Assembly: GCF_020184175.1 (NCBI RefSeq)
Contig: NC_065530.1
Coordinates: 45,113,260 to 45,177,259, forward strand
Direction: 5' to 3'
Source: Aphis gossypii
Lineage: Eukaryota > Arthropoda > Insecta > Hemiptera > Aphididae
DNA: 64,000 nucleotides
Shown here: positions 37,851 through 50,300 of the stretch, in pieces
Position numbering within the stretch: the stretch's first letter is position 1
Layout of the letters: each line of letters starts with the position of its first letter
Position numbers and translations under genes: made by a program
The notes under the pieces: model-generated
What the model was told of the DNA's origin: nothing
The model's database searches: none
Seen by the model: only the letters and a program-made list of their open reading frames with translations

Positions 37851-38960
37851 CGACTCTGAACGGCTGAACGTTCGCTACGCGGGGGCGGGGTCAGTCGTTC
37901 GCTCGCTCGCCCGAACCGTTCCGCAATTCCCACACGTAGGCCCGCAGACGGCGACTCGCGAACACACGGCAGCAGTGAGAAAAACAAAGGTATCACGTTC
38001 ACACCTGTTAGATATACATTTTTTCCGAATTAAAATCCCATTAAAACGCCGCCGTCGACGCAATACCGCCGATATAACTCTATAAACGACGGTGACGGCA
38101 GTGGGCATTATCATTTATCAGGTACCGCGGTAGCCGCAGCCCGTCTGCCCGTCAACGTAATAATACATATATATATATATATTATAATATTGTTATTATT
38201 ATTATACATATAATATATTAATCTATCTGGACACGTCGGGACGTCATATCTATGATATAATGCGCATGTGTGTGTGTGTGTGCGCGCGCGAGTGTGTACG
38301 GTAATAAGAAAAAAAAAATTTATATATTATAATAATACGCGGCGGCCGAATGTTTTCACGACGACAGTATGACACGAATGCAGAAAAACGACGATAGATA
38401 AGGCCAAAAGGGGCGCCGTCGCAGCCGACGCGTTGTTCGCTGTCGTATCGTAGACGACAGACGTACGCTCTCGTATTTACGGTTTTACACATTCTCGAAA
38501 AGGACGCGGGGAATCGTCGTCGTCGCCGCCGTCGTCGTCGAAAGGTGAATATCGTACAATTGTTTTTCTATATGATAATAATGTTACGTTAATGTTGGAC
38601 GCGCGTTGTTCGAGTCGCGGTTCACACACACATACACACCCCGCGACTGGTTTTTGGCATTGATACTTGCCAAATTCGATGTCGATGTGTTGTATACATT
38701 GCCAAGGTGTTATCACGGTTCGAGACCCGACGAAGACGACGATGAGGATGCTCGATAATGGCCTACATTCGAGGGTGGCTGTTTTAAATATTTTTCTTTC
38801 TTGGTGAGAAGGAACGCGTCCGCGACGGTGTACTTTTATCTCGCTCTTTACCAGACGTTGGGGGATGAAGGTTGTGGGAAAGGAAGGCGTTTACTTCTTG
38901 ACAATGAGTATGACTGACCGGTCTGTAATACGGTGTGAGTTCGGACAAATGTTTGTGTTT
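37850..38960 (+). promoter_or_regulatory. CpG-rich putative promoter and 5' UTR exon region of AP-1 gamma
   Basis: GC content jumps here and CpG is common, including CG-rich microsatellites (GTGTGTGTGCGCGCGCG near 38270-38290). An arthropod initiator-like TCAGT lies at about 37890 in GGGTCAGTCG. A plausible 5' UTR donor, AAAG|GTATCA, is near 37990. The first coding exon begins after an acceptor at 39116, so at least one untranslated exon must lie upstream; placing it here is inference. Open frames on both strands in the island look incidental. Confidence 0.45.
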
Positions 38961-39166
38961 AGGTTTCAATCTGCTTGCCTGTATCCGAATATTTAAACTT
39001 TTTTCGTGATCTTTACATTTACCTAGTTGTAGGTACACCTGCAAACCTATTGTTATCTTACATTATAAAACCATGTATTAGGTATATCAATGACTTAATT
39101 TTTTTATTTTTTACAGACACTTAAATCAACACACAAATCGTATACAACATCCTCTTCGATTTCAAA

Positions 39167-42100
39167 ATGAATAGTTCCTCAGATACGGGGTACGTGGTTT
39201 TTTTTTCATATTGTGTGTGCTATTTGAAATTAATACATTTGTATTTACAGATTTAATCCAGCATTTAATATTGCTACAATAAGACAAGTGTTCAATGAAG
39301 CTGTTGAAAAAGGCAAGTGATACATTGTTTTTACTTTCACTAGTTTGTTAGAGGTTTATTTTGTATTCTTTCTTTTGGTTAGTTCGTATGCCTACCCCGA
39401 TGCGACTCAGAGACTTAATAAGACAAATTAGAGCGGCAAGAACAGCAGCTGAAGAAAGAGCTGTTATCAACAAAGAATGTGCAGATATTAGAACGTCTTT
39501 TCGAGATGAAGATAGTGTTTGGAGATGTCGAAACATTGCTAAATTGTTATACATTCATATGCTTGGGTAAGTGTTCTTTTCAATTTATTTATTCTTAAGG
39601 TTATCATAAGTTTAAATTGAGTTTTAAAGAATAAAATAAAATTAACATTTATATTATATTATTATTTTCAATAATAATATTGTGTACTATTGAAAAAAAA
39701 ATTTAAATAAACATAAGTTAAATATAAATATATATCAAATTTAAAATTTATTTGAAATTTTTTAATTCTTTTTAAGAATTATATATTTTATTTGTATGTT
39801 AATAATATTTAAAGTATATTGGTTAATAATATAGATATCCAGCTCATTTTGGACAGTTGGAATGTTTGAAACTAATAGCATCGCCAAGATTTACTGATAA
39901 GCGAATAGGTTACTTGGGTGCTATGCTATTATTGGACGAACGACAAGATGTACATCTTCTTATCACAAACTGCTTAAAAAAGTAATTTATTATAAAAATT
40001 ATTGAATGTTCTATGCTTGCAGGTAAAAAGAAATATGTCAAAAATTACTCATTTTCAGGCAATAAAAAAAAAACCTCATTTCTCTAATTAAATTTCATGG
40101 TCAAATTTTTTTATGTAGAATATATATATATTTTTTTTAATTTTCAAAAAATGATTAAAATTGACTAATTCTCTTTTAATCATGCATTGTCCAAGTAATT
40201 TATGTAAATATTAAAATAGTAATTACTAATTATAAATTTTATTTTATTAATTTTAGTGACCTGAACAGTTGCACTCAGTTTGTTGTGGGTTTAGCATTAT
40301 GTACCCTTGGTGCAATTGCTTCACCAGAAATGGCCAGGGATCTTGCTACTGAAGTAGAACGCTTAATGAAATCACCTAATACATATATTCGAAAAAAAGC
40401 AGCTTTATGTGCATACCGAATTGTGCTCAAAGTCCCTGAACTAATGGAAATATTTTTGCCTGCTACTAGATCAATGCTTTCCGAAAAAAATCACGGAGTT
40501 CTTATTACAGGTGTAACATTAATAACTGAAATGTGTGAACGAAGTATTGATACCTTGCAGCATTTTAAAAAGGTACTTAAATAGTGATTTGGTTATTTTA
40601 AATAAATAATAAAAATATTTTTTTTTTCATTGGATATTTAAATTGCTGCTTGTCTAGATGTTTTTATATTATTTAATACATATATTTTTTAAATAATCTT
40701 AATTCAAATTAATATTTTACAGGTTGTGCCAAACTTAGTAAGAATCTTAAAAAACTTAATACTAGCAGGCTATTCGCCTGAACATGATGTTTCTGGAGTG
40801 AGTGATCCTTTCTTACAAGTAAGTAAAATATATTTTTTCTCTTAACATTCAATAAATATTTAAGTTTCTAAATCACTGATTTATTTGTAGGTAAAAATAC
40901 TGAGATTGCTTAAAATACTTGGCAAAAAAGATCCAGAGGCTTCTGAAACTATGAATGACGTCCTTGCACAAGTAGCCACAACAACTGAAACAAATAAAAA
41001 TGTTGGTAACACAATTTTATATGAGACTGTGTTATCAATTATGGATATTAAGTCTGAATCCGGGCTCAGGGTGCTAGCCATTAATATTTTGGGTAGATTT
41101 TTGTTGAACACAGATAAAAATATCAGATATGTCGCTTTGAACACACTCTTAAAAACTATTCACTTAGATATGACTGCAGTTCAAAGACACAGAACTACTA
41201 TAATTGAGTGTCTTAGAGTACGTTAAATATTATAACATTATTGAAATTAATTAAACTAATGTCTAATTTTCAATTTTTATTTTATAGCAAGACCCAGATG
41301 TATCTATTAGAAGACGAGCACTAGAGTTAAGCATAGCTTTAATTAATTCTCATAATGTATTGACTATGACTAAAGAATTACTTGCATTTTTGGAAACGTC
41401 CGAACCTGAATTTAAAGCACAGTGCTCTTCTAGCATTGTGTTAGCTGCTGAAAAATTTGCACCCAATACTCGATGGCATTTAGATACTTTAATAAAAGTT
41501 CTTGTTGCGGTAAGCAGATATAAAAATTTTAGTTTTTGGACTACTTTCACAGTTCTTGTGTTTCATTAAGCTCTCTGCTATTAATAATAACACCAATCAA
41601 TTTGGTTACATGTTAGTGCATTAATTTTTAATAGATAAACATAATTTTTATTAGGCTGGTAATTACGTGAGAGACGATGTTGTATCAAGTACAATACAAT
41701 TAGTTTCTGAATCTGGTGCTCAACATGGCGGTTATATGGCTTCAAAACTATGGGTAGAATTGGAAAAAGATACAAGTGATAAACAACCATTGATACAAGT
41801 GTCAACATGGACAATTGGAGAATTTGGTGACATGTTACTACAACAATCTGATGAACATGCTGTAACTGTAAGATTTACCAATTTTAATCCTTATTTAAAA
41901 AATTACCTCTCAAAAAAGAATAAAAAGAAAACTCATTGAGTATAATCATGCTTATTGTTACATAAATTAAATGTACTTATGACATTTTAACTAAAATGAA
42001 TTCTTTTACAGTGAAACTTAATATACTAATTACTACATTTATTGGAGAAATTTATTATTCTATTATTTTTATTTTTATTTTATAATTGTTTAGGTCAATG

Positions 42101-44974
42101 AAGAAGACATATTAAGAGTATACCATAAATTAATGTGGAGTCCTCAAAATAATATAATCACAAAACAGTATACATTAAATTCACTTATGAAATTAAGCAC
42201 CCGTATCAAAGTTAATGTAGAGTAAGTATAACCATCAAATATTTAAATTTTAGTTACTTAATTTAACTTTAACTCAAATATTTCTCATCAGTTTGAATTG
42301 TTTTTATATTATATTTATTAAAGTGCCTATAAATGATTATTTTATTTTGATTATCTAGCAAAATACATGAAATGGTAGCATCATTTACAACACATATGCA
42401 TACTGATTTGCAACAACGGGGAATTGAATACAATCAGCTGTTCAATAGATATGACCCAATGCGGGAAGGTCTATTAGAAAGAATGCCTGCTATGGAGTCA
42501 AACAGAACTCAACAATCACAATGGAATGAAACCATTGAAAATATTCCATCACCTAATGATTTACTTGTCACTGATGTGACAAGTACTGAGACCACTAGTG
42601 ATTCTGTAAATATATTTTTAATTTTTTTATTATACAAAAAATTGTAAATTATGATTTTCTTTTAAACTTTTATTTTAGAATGCATTATTAGTATTATTAG
42701 AAGGTTCAAATGGGGATACAGAATTGATTCCAAATCAAAACTCTTCAACAATGCCAACCATTAATACTGATACTCAAGATTTGTTGGATCTCTTAGGTAA
42801 GCCTTATTTTGTACACCTTTATTTTCTTAAAATAAATCATTTATTGATTTAATTTACAACATTTAGGTGGTTTAGATTTAAGCAACCAACCAATGCAACC
42901 ATTGAACAATCTTACGTCTGAAATTAGTTCAACTAATGGAATAGTTGATACTACAAATCATAATATATTTGACTCATTGAGTTTAGGTCAGTTAAAAAAT
43001 TAATATTATTTATTAATAAAATATTTTAGTTCTATATTCTTATTTATATGTTTAGCTGATACATCAATAGTTAATACCAATAAAGTTAAAAGCCCGGGAA
43101 CTGTGACAGCATATGACCAAAACAATTTACTCATAACATTATTGGTTGAAAGGGATCAGATGAATATAGATTCAAACACGGTGAATATGACTGCTTACAA
43201 CAGTGGAACATTTACCATCAACGAATTTCTTTTTCAAGCAGCTGTCCCTAAAGTAAGTTTATCTTCCGAGCTATTAACTATTACATAATTTTAAAATATC
43301 TTTACTTTATCAAATATAATGAGTAACTCCTCATAGTAAGTTCAGTCAGACCCCATGATAAATCCATTTTATTTTTTTTATCGGGCTATATTATGCACAT
43401 AAGCGCCCATTGTCCACCACCCAAGGTTACTCTTTTATAAGACACCTATGCACCTTAATACATACCTATATACGTATTCCAATGCATATAATATATAATA
43501 TATATTTAATATTATATGGTTCACGGCCTAGTACCATGTTGCTCACGGTCGATGGGTTGGGAACCGCTGCTCTAATCTTTATAAGTATACTGATGCAAGA
43601 GAGTAATAGGTACAAATACATTATACAAATAATAGTAACAATAATATATTGTCTATTTTGTATTGTATTATGAAAAGACAGGAATAGAAAATGTTTATGT
43701 TTTGCAATGTAATATGTGTCTATACCAGTAGTTCCTCACCGTGGAGACATGTCACCTAAAAGTGACATGGATCCAGCTTAGGGGTGACGCGAAAAATCAA
43801 TGAGAAAAGGAAAAAAAAATTTATGAAAAAATCATATTATATTCATATTAATAACGTTTTGAACGTTTTTTTTTTGTGTACTGTATTTTTTTTTTTAATA
43901 ATAAAATAAGTTTAAATATAAAGCTAAGATTGTTTACCTATTATTTTGATTTGAGGGTGACTCAGTGTTTGATTCTAGTGGTTAAAGGTTACATGAATCA
44001 AGAAAGGTTGAGAACTACTGGTCTATACCGTTTAAAATATTGTTAATGTACAAGTTTTTTCATTTCTATTTAATATTTACATAGTTTGTTTTTGTAATAG
44101 TATTGATGTTGTGTTTTAATAGATAGATAAACATTTTTCATGTATAAATCTATTTGTATTAAACAGTAACTAATATATTATGCATCATTATTTTAAAATA
44201 TTTTGAAACAGCTAAGACACTCATTCTTTTTGACGTCATTATCAATAAATATCACTTTTTTTTTTATCTATGTTGTTCAATATGTATGGGATATAGAGAA
44301 ACGAATATGATGAAACCATCATATTTAATTTTTGATTATTACAATAAAATATTTCTCTATACAGGACAAAACTAAAATTAATTCACTTTATTGAAATTAC
44401 TTTTTTTTAATTGGAGTCTTTCATTTTAATTCTATATCCTGTAAAAAAAGAAGAAATTGTTTACTTAACAGCTGCTGTATAAAAGTTAAGATTTAAAACA
44501 TTTTAAGATAAATTTAATGCTCATTAAATAATACATTTGTATAATTCTTAACAAATAAAATATGTTCCTTATACTTACAAATGTTAATGTATTTAATTAG
44601 TTATTAATTATAAACATTTTTTTTTCTTTTCTATTTAGACTTTCCAATTACAAATGTTACCTCCATCATCAAATGTTATTGAACCTGGTTCATCTTTGAC
44701 ACAATTAATGCGAGTATCAAATGTATCAAAAGTAAGTTTCACAATCAATTGTAATTTAAATATTAGCTTTACTTGAATAATTTTTTTATTTAAAAATATA
44801 AACACAATATTGTGATTGTAATTGTATTATTAGAGTCAATTAAGAATGAGAATTCGGTTATCATATACTGCGAATGGTGTGCCAATTCAAGATCAAACCG
44901 AAGTGAATAATTTTCCGACCCCACCAGATACATTTGGAACATCAACATTAGATCTTTGGTCTGAAAATCAATGA
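39167..44974 (+). CDS. AP-1gamma: AP-1 complex subunit gamma (clathrin adaptor gamma-adaptin)
   Basis: Large subunit of the AP-1 adaptor, which links clathrin to cargo at the trans-Golgi and endosomes. Sixteen coding exons: 39167-39189, 39251-39312, 39383-39566, 39835-39981, 40257-40572, 40723-40818, 40891-41217, 41288-41509, 41655-41867, 42094-42221, 42359-42605, 42679-42796, 42867-42986, 43056-43252, 44639-44731, 44834-44974; 2634 bases, 877 residues. The adaptin head (about 30-600) includes RLRDLIRQIRAARTAAEERA, GYPAHFGQLECLKLIASPRF and SGYSPEHDVSG-type AGYSPEHDVSG. A low-complexity hinge carries DLLDLLGG-type clathrin-box motifs. The C-terminal ear runs from TVTAYDQNNLLITLLVERDQ to LDLWSENQ. 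An N-terminal extension of about 29 residues precedes the MPTPMRLRDL that begins many orthologues. Intron 2 has a GC-AG border. Confidence 0.97.
43253..44638 (+). other. Longest AP-1 gamma coding intron, with transposon insertions
   Basis: This 1386-base intron between the hinge/ear exons holds a clear hAT-like MITE (43726-44020). It also holds a probable element end reading GGTTGGGAACCGCTG at 43555-43569, whose other end I could not locate. Confidence 0.7.
43726..44020. mobile_element. hAT-like MITE inside an AP-1 gamma intron
   Basis: Termini CAGTAGTTCCTCACC and GGTTGAGAACTACTG are inverted repeats with few mismatches. A perfect 8-base duplication GTCTATAC flanks it at 43718-43725 and 44021-44028. 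The 295-base length has no coding capacity, so it would depend on a transposase elsewhere. Confidence 0.9.
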
Positions 44975-45581
44975 CATAAAGTATTAATGGCCATTGGCTA
45001 AAAAAAATATAGCAGTAGGTTTGAGTTGTACGTGTTTCATTGTGATAAGTGTTTTATTTTTGTCAATTATTTGAGAAAAATTTGAAATTTTACATCTATC
45101 AATAACACAAATCATTGTTTATAAGTGTTAATTTTAATTTTTAAAATAACACGGTACAGTAACTATGACTTTTTTAACCAATTGTGTATTGTACTTAAAA
45201 ACTTGTATTATTAGCTCACAGTATTATGAAACAATGTTTTTGTTTACATTAGTTCTCAAAATAAAATTTTATTGATAGTGGTAATAATTGTTGATGTTTG
45301 TGATAATTTTTAAACTGCACATTCTATTATTTTTATTTCGGTTGTAAATCAAAATCCGGTTGTGAACTCCTAATAATATGTAACAATTTAGTTCACTCTG
45401 ACAAATAATTTCGTATCAATTTTAAACATACATTCAACTTTTTTTATATCTGTGTCTTTATTTTTTTCTGCACTACTTGTAGATGCATTATATATTATTC
45501 ATTACTATATAATATGTATATAAAATAATAACTTGTTAATAAAATGTTTATCATTGTTAACTATATAAATTATTATGCATT

Positions 45582-45613
<32 letters not shown>

Positions 45614-47310
45614 ACATTAATAAAATATTGTATTAATTTTGAGTTATAGTTGTATTATAAATTTGTTTCCATATATTTCAATATTTCAATGTTGATGATT
45701 GGGTATGTAATTTGAAGTAAGTATATGCAACTTTAAAATTTAACTTAATGATAACAAAATTTTACCTTTTTATAATATTATAATCATACTGTATTACATA
45801 ATATTTTAATTAGGAAGCACTAAATATTTTACAGATATTAATAATTATGATTTTAAATCTAAAAATATAATTTATTCTTCTTCATTCAATTCTTGAACAT
45901 TTTACCACAAGCAATTACCAAATTACAAGAATTGTTACATTGTAAATTTAATAATTAATGTAAGTATTTATCAAAAAAAAAAAAAAAATTGATAGTACTG
46001 TAGAATAAGTGTAGATCCCCCATCTCATATCACATACTTAACTGTCTGTGATAATACTTTGTTAACTAAGTTATAAATCTATAGGTTTATTGTTTATAAA
46101 TATTTAAAAATTAATTTTCATGATGAGAACATTTTTAAAGAGTTGTTCCAATAACTTTTAATTAGTGATTATTAACTTGAATGCAAAATCATTATATTAT
46201 AAGCAAAGCAAATCTATTAAATAAAAAAAAAAGTAGTACAAACATTTTTTGACATGAAAAGTAATAGTTGAATTCTTATAATTTTATTAAAAGTCATTTT
46301 CAAATCAAAGTTTTTTGTAGGATAAATTAGAATTTATAAAAAAAAAACTAATGATACCTGGTTAAAAAATTGGGTATACAATTTTAAATAAAATAGGTAC
46401 CTTAATGCTAATAGAAATAACTCAAAAATTTAAAGATTTATAATTTTAATATTATTTCTTATGCTTTACGTCAAACATAATCACCTATGAGAACCTACCA
46501 TCGCGTTGCAGCAATGAGACAATTGTATGACAACACCACGGCCATATAGATTATTAATAAAAATACATCAGTAATTTATTTATTTAACAATTATACACGT
46601 GAGATATTACGTATTTTATTTTTCATTCATTGGTACTACATATTATGTTTATGTGATGTGTATAAATATAAAAATATAATGTAGATAATATGAATTATGA
46701 GTCGATTAAAAGTTTGTGTATAGGGAATAGGTACTGTACAAACAAATTATTTATGTTTTGCGCTTATAGGATAGAGTCACGGAGACAACATAATATACTA
46801 ACATGGAGTTCTTTTAATAGTTTTTATTAAACTATTTAAACTACTAGTTTGGAATCAACGCTACAAGTTGTTGGAGATATTGTATACAATCTCAATAAAT
46901 TGCATACAAATTGCAAAATGTTGTAATAAGACACCTATTCAAGTTCCAGTCTTCAAAAAAAAATAAAGGACACTGGTGCAAAAAAGTAAAAATGTATGCG
47001 TACCTATACTTAAATTTCTTAATTGATTAGGATATATAATTAGAAAGGGTAGGTACGCATAGATATTTTTTAAAAAGATGGTAGACTGCATGCCTGACCT
47101 GTTACGTATTTTATGAAGTGTATTTGTTAATATGTTACATTATCTCACAATAAATAATTTTATTATAATAATTTATAATTAAAAATAAATAGGAATTTAA
47201 ATGGAATCAACAATATTACGTCACAGGACGAGTATACCTATTAGGGCTCACTTCCCAAGAATAATTTTTATACACTCGTCAAGTTGAAGCGGTGCCACTT
47301 ACAGCTTCCG
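44975..47310. other. Intergenic region between the convergent 3' ends of AP-1 gamma and DUF229
   Basis: Contains the AP-1 gamma 3' UTR. AATAAA at 45260-45265 and further AATAAA motifs near 45538 and 45621 are candidate polyadenylation signals. An ATT microsatellite lies at about 45583-45611. No further gene seen. Confidence 0.55.
45583..45611. repeat. ATT trinucleotide microsatellite
   Basis: About nine to ten uninterrupted TTA/ATT units downstream of AP-1 gamma. Confidence 0.9.
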
Positions 47311-50300
47311 CTAACTACCATCAGGCTTCCGATTTTTTTTCACACAATAACAGTGCTTTTTCAGTCTCCAGTCATCAGTGCAATAGCTCTGAAACCCGTA
47401 CATATTAATACGACTTATGTCGCCGAGCATTCCGAACGCGCCACTGCCTTCTTCCTGTCCGACGGTCACCTCAAACATGCTCCGGCCCGGTAACGTTTCT
47501 ACGACCAATAAGTATTCGCGACGACCGTTTCCCCGATTCATCCTGCTCCGAGCCGACACTGTTTTTCTGAGCGACAAGTTTGAGCAAGCGTACCCCTTAC
47601 GTACCATCATTCGGTACTTTGTTAGCAACGCGTTTAACTGTCGTACCACGTACTTTCCGCCGTCCATTGCTATCCTGCTACGCCGGTCTAGTTCTTCGTA
47701 TTCGTCACACGTGCACCAATGCGGCGCAATTCCCGCTTGTTCGCACGATCTGCTCAAACAAAGAAAAACGGGACAATATAATATATTACAAAAATATAAT
47801 TAGGTAAGTACAATGTAGTACAATGAGTTGCAGTAGGTATTATATCTATACCACCTGCAGGACCAGTGCCGCAACTAGTGGATACGTCGGGGGCAGTGAC
47901 GTGACCCCCAAAATGAATTCCTATAATCTATATACACCACTGGTGTATATAACTGGTGCATTGTACCCCCCAAGAGGCCTCATCATTTCATGAAAGGACC
48001 CCAAAGACTTCGATACTAAATTATATTTATGCATACCTGCACCTAATCTGCTCCTAGGCGGCTAGGCCCCCAAATTCTAATTTGTAGCAGGACTAATTTA
48101 TAATATAATGTTTAGGTTCTTGTTAAGTATAATATATTATACAATATATTGTGTAATACATTTTCCTCAATAAATATTCAGCTGCCGGGATTGTTATTAG
48201 ATTATTATAAAATAGTTTTATAATATTATACTTATTATATAGTAAGGATTTAATACCCTCCCCCTCAGCCGAATGGTTCTATATTATACATAAAAATATA
48301 CAATAACCTGTTGGCGTCGGCCAGACGGAACAGGCTGTGGCAAGTTGGACAGCCTTCGGCCATAGCAACCGGAAGACTACTGTTGGTGTTGTTGTCGTCG
48401 TCGTCGTCGTTGAGCTGCTGGAATAATAATTGCTTGAGCGTTAGGTGCAGATCGAACGGCGACGTCAATCGGTGCTTGTTGGCAGCTAACGCAGCGCGGT
48501 GGCTGGGTCTCGCTGTCACGTATCCGGTTGGCAGACGAGCGTAAAACGCAGGCATCCGGTCCTCGAGCCAGCCGATATGCGTCTCGCGTATCGCCCCGAA
48601 CCGGAGTCCATGGTCGCTGAGCACCACGGTGACGGCGTTGTCCAGCAGACGGCCGTCCAGCAACTTGGACAGGGCGCCGGCCGTCCGCTGGTCCATCGCC
48701 GACGGCGTGTTCACGTCGTTGTGGCTGAACGTGTTAAGCCAGAAAACGGCGAAGTACCCGTGGTGTCTGTGCAACCTGACAAAGTCCTCCACGTAAGCGT
48801 ACACCCGATCGGGCGCTGACCGAGGGCCCAGGCAGAAGCTCATGCCGTCGTACTTGACTACCGGCAAGTAATGCTCGGCCGCCAGCATGTACGGCCGCGA
48901 GTAGTAGTCGGTCGGCGCGTTTCGGAATCCGTATTTTCCAAAGTTGTAAGTGCCCATGTTGGGTTCGTCTTCCACGTAAGCCGTGACGTAACCTGCAGTG
49001 ACACGCGGACGACTGTTACATTTTATTAAGATTTGTGTACAATAATAAAGTACTCGTGTTATGTAATATAACGTTATAATCATAGGTACCTACCTATATA
49101 CATAGATATTTTGTTCTTATATCTAATACCTACCTATCTAACTATCTAAGTGTCTTAACTCATTATCATATTATCACACCCCCTGCAAGCCCTTATGGAC
49201 AGTTGTTGAAATAAACAATTCATAATATTAATATAGTATTATTCGAAAATTGTAATTTTTAAACATATAGTAATATAATGGTGTGTGGTATACTGTATAC
49301 TGGTATGTCAAACGACAATATTGAATATTCCATAAACGTATATCTTATCAAAATTTTAAGTGTAAAGAAAATACAAGACGGCCGTTGAACAGCTAAAACA
49401 TTGATATTTGCTGAGTAGTAACTATATAGTAAGATGTATAATTATTATAGACCGAATCAGTAAGTACTAGACACTAGTACAGAAATAAATAAGCCATCTT
49501 ATTAATTTTTATAAAAACACTATTGGGGCTGAAGCTTCTTATTTTTCAATAATCCATTTTTTAAATTGGTTAGCCTGAAAATTGGATAAATTCTAGGCAA
49601 GAATACATAACAATGTATGTGTTAAAAAAAATGTTAATGACGCCACTGCTTGTATGTTAAATATTAATTTATTGGTATAAAATAAGAACTATAATTTTAC
49701 TATTAAAGCCTACAATTATGAAGACGATATTCCTCCTTGCAAAAATAAATAACCTATATACTGATAAGCTATATTTTAAAGTCATGTCGAACATAAAACA
49801 TAGTTTTGTATGATTGTGGCGTTCTTTATACATTATACAAATACAATCATTTTAAAACAAAAATGTCAAAAAGTCAAAATGGCATATATTTGTTGAGTAT
49901 GGTATTAAAAATTAATTACAATATCATTATGTATGAGACGATATATGTCTGACAAATTAACGAGTATATTTAAAAACATATCTAGTTAATGTCTTAATGA
50001 CAAATTAAAACTTATAGAAATATCGATTCAGATTAAAGAACATATAAAATATCAAGGATGAAGTATCAAGTATTAGACATTAATTGTTGACTATAAAATG
50101 TGATATTAATGTAATATATGTTACAAGAATATACATTAAAACCCCCGGACACATTATTAAATCATTATTCGTTTACTAATTGCTAATCAGTAATCAGTAA
50201 TCGTATATATGGAGCCATAAACATTTGAAGAGGCAATAACCGGACATCCGGACGTCATTTGAGTGATATGAGACATGATATGAATAAAAAAAAACTTATA

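Noticed and set aside
37781..38716. Several minus-strand frames in the CpG-rich region before AP-1 gamma
   Set aside because: Repeat-derived composition (microsatellite translations), no motifs; better explained as promoter and 5' UTR.
48311..48819. Plus-strand frames within the DUF229 exon 4
   Set aside because: The minus frame carries conserved DUF229 motifs; the plus frames are by-products of high GC.
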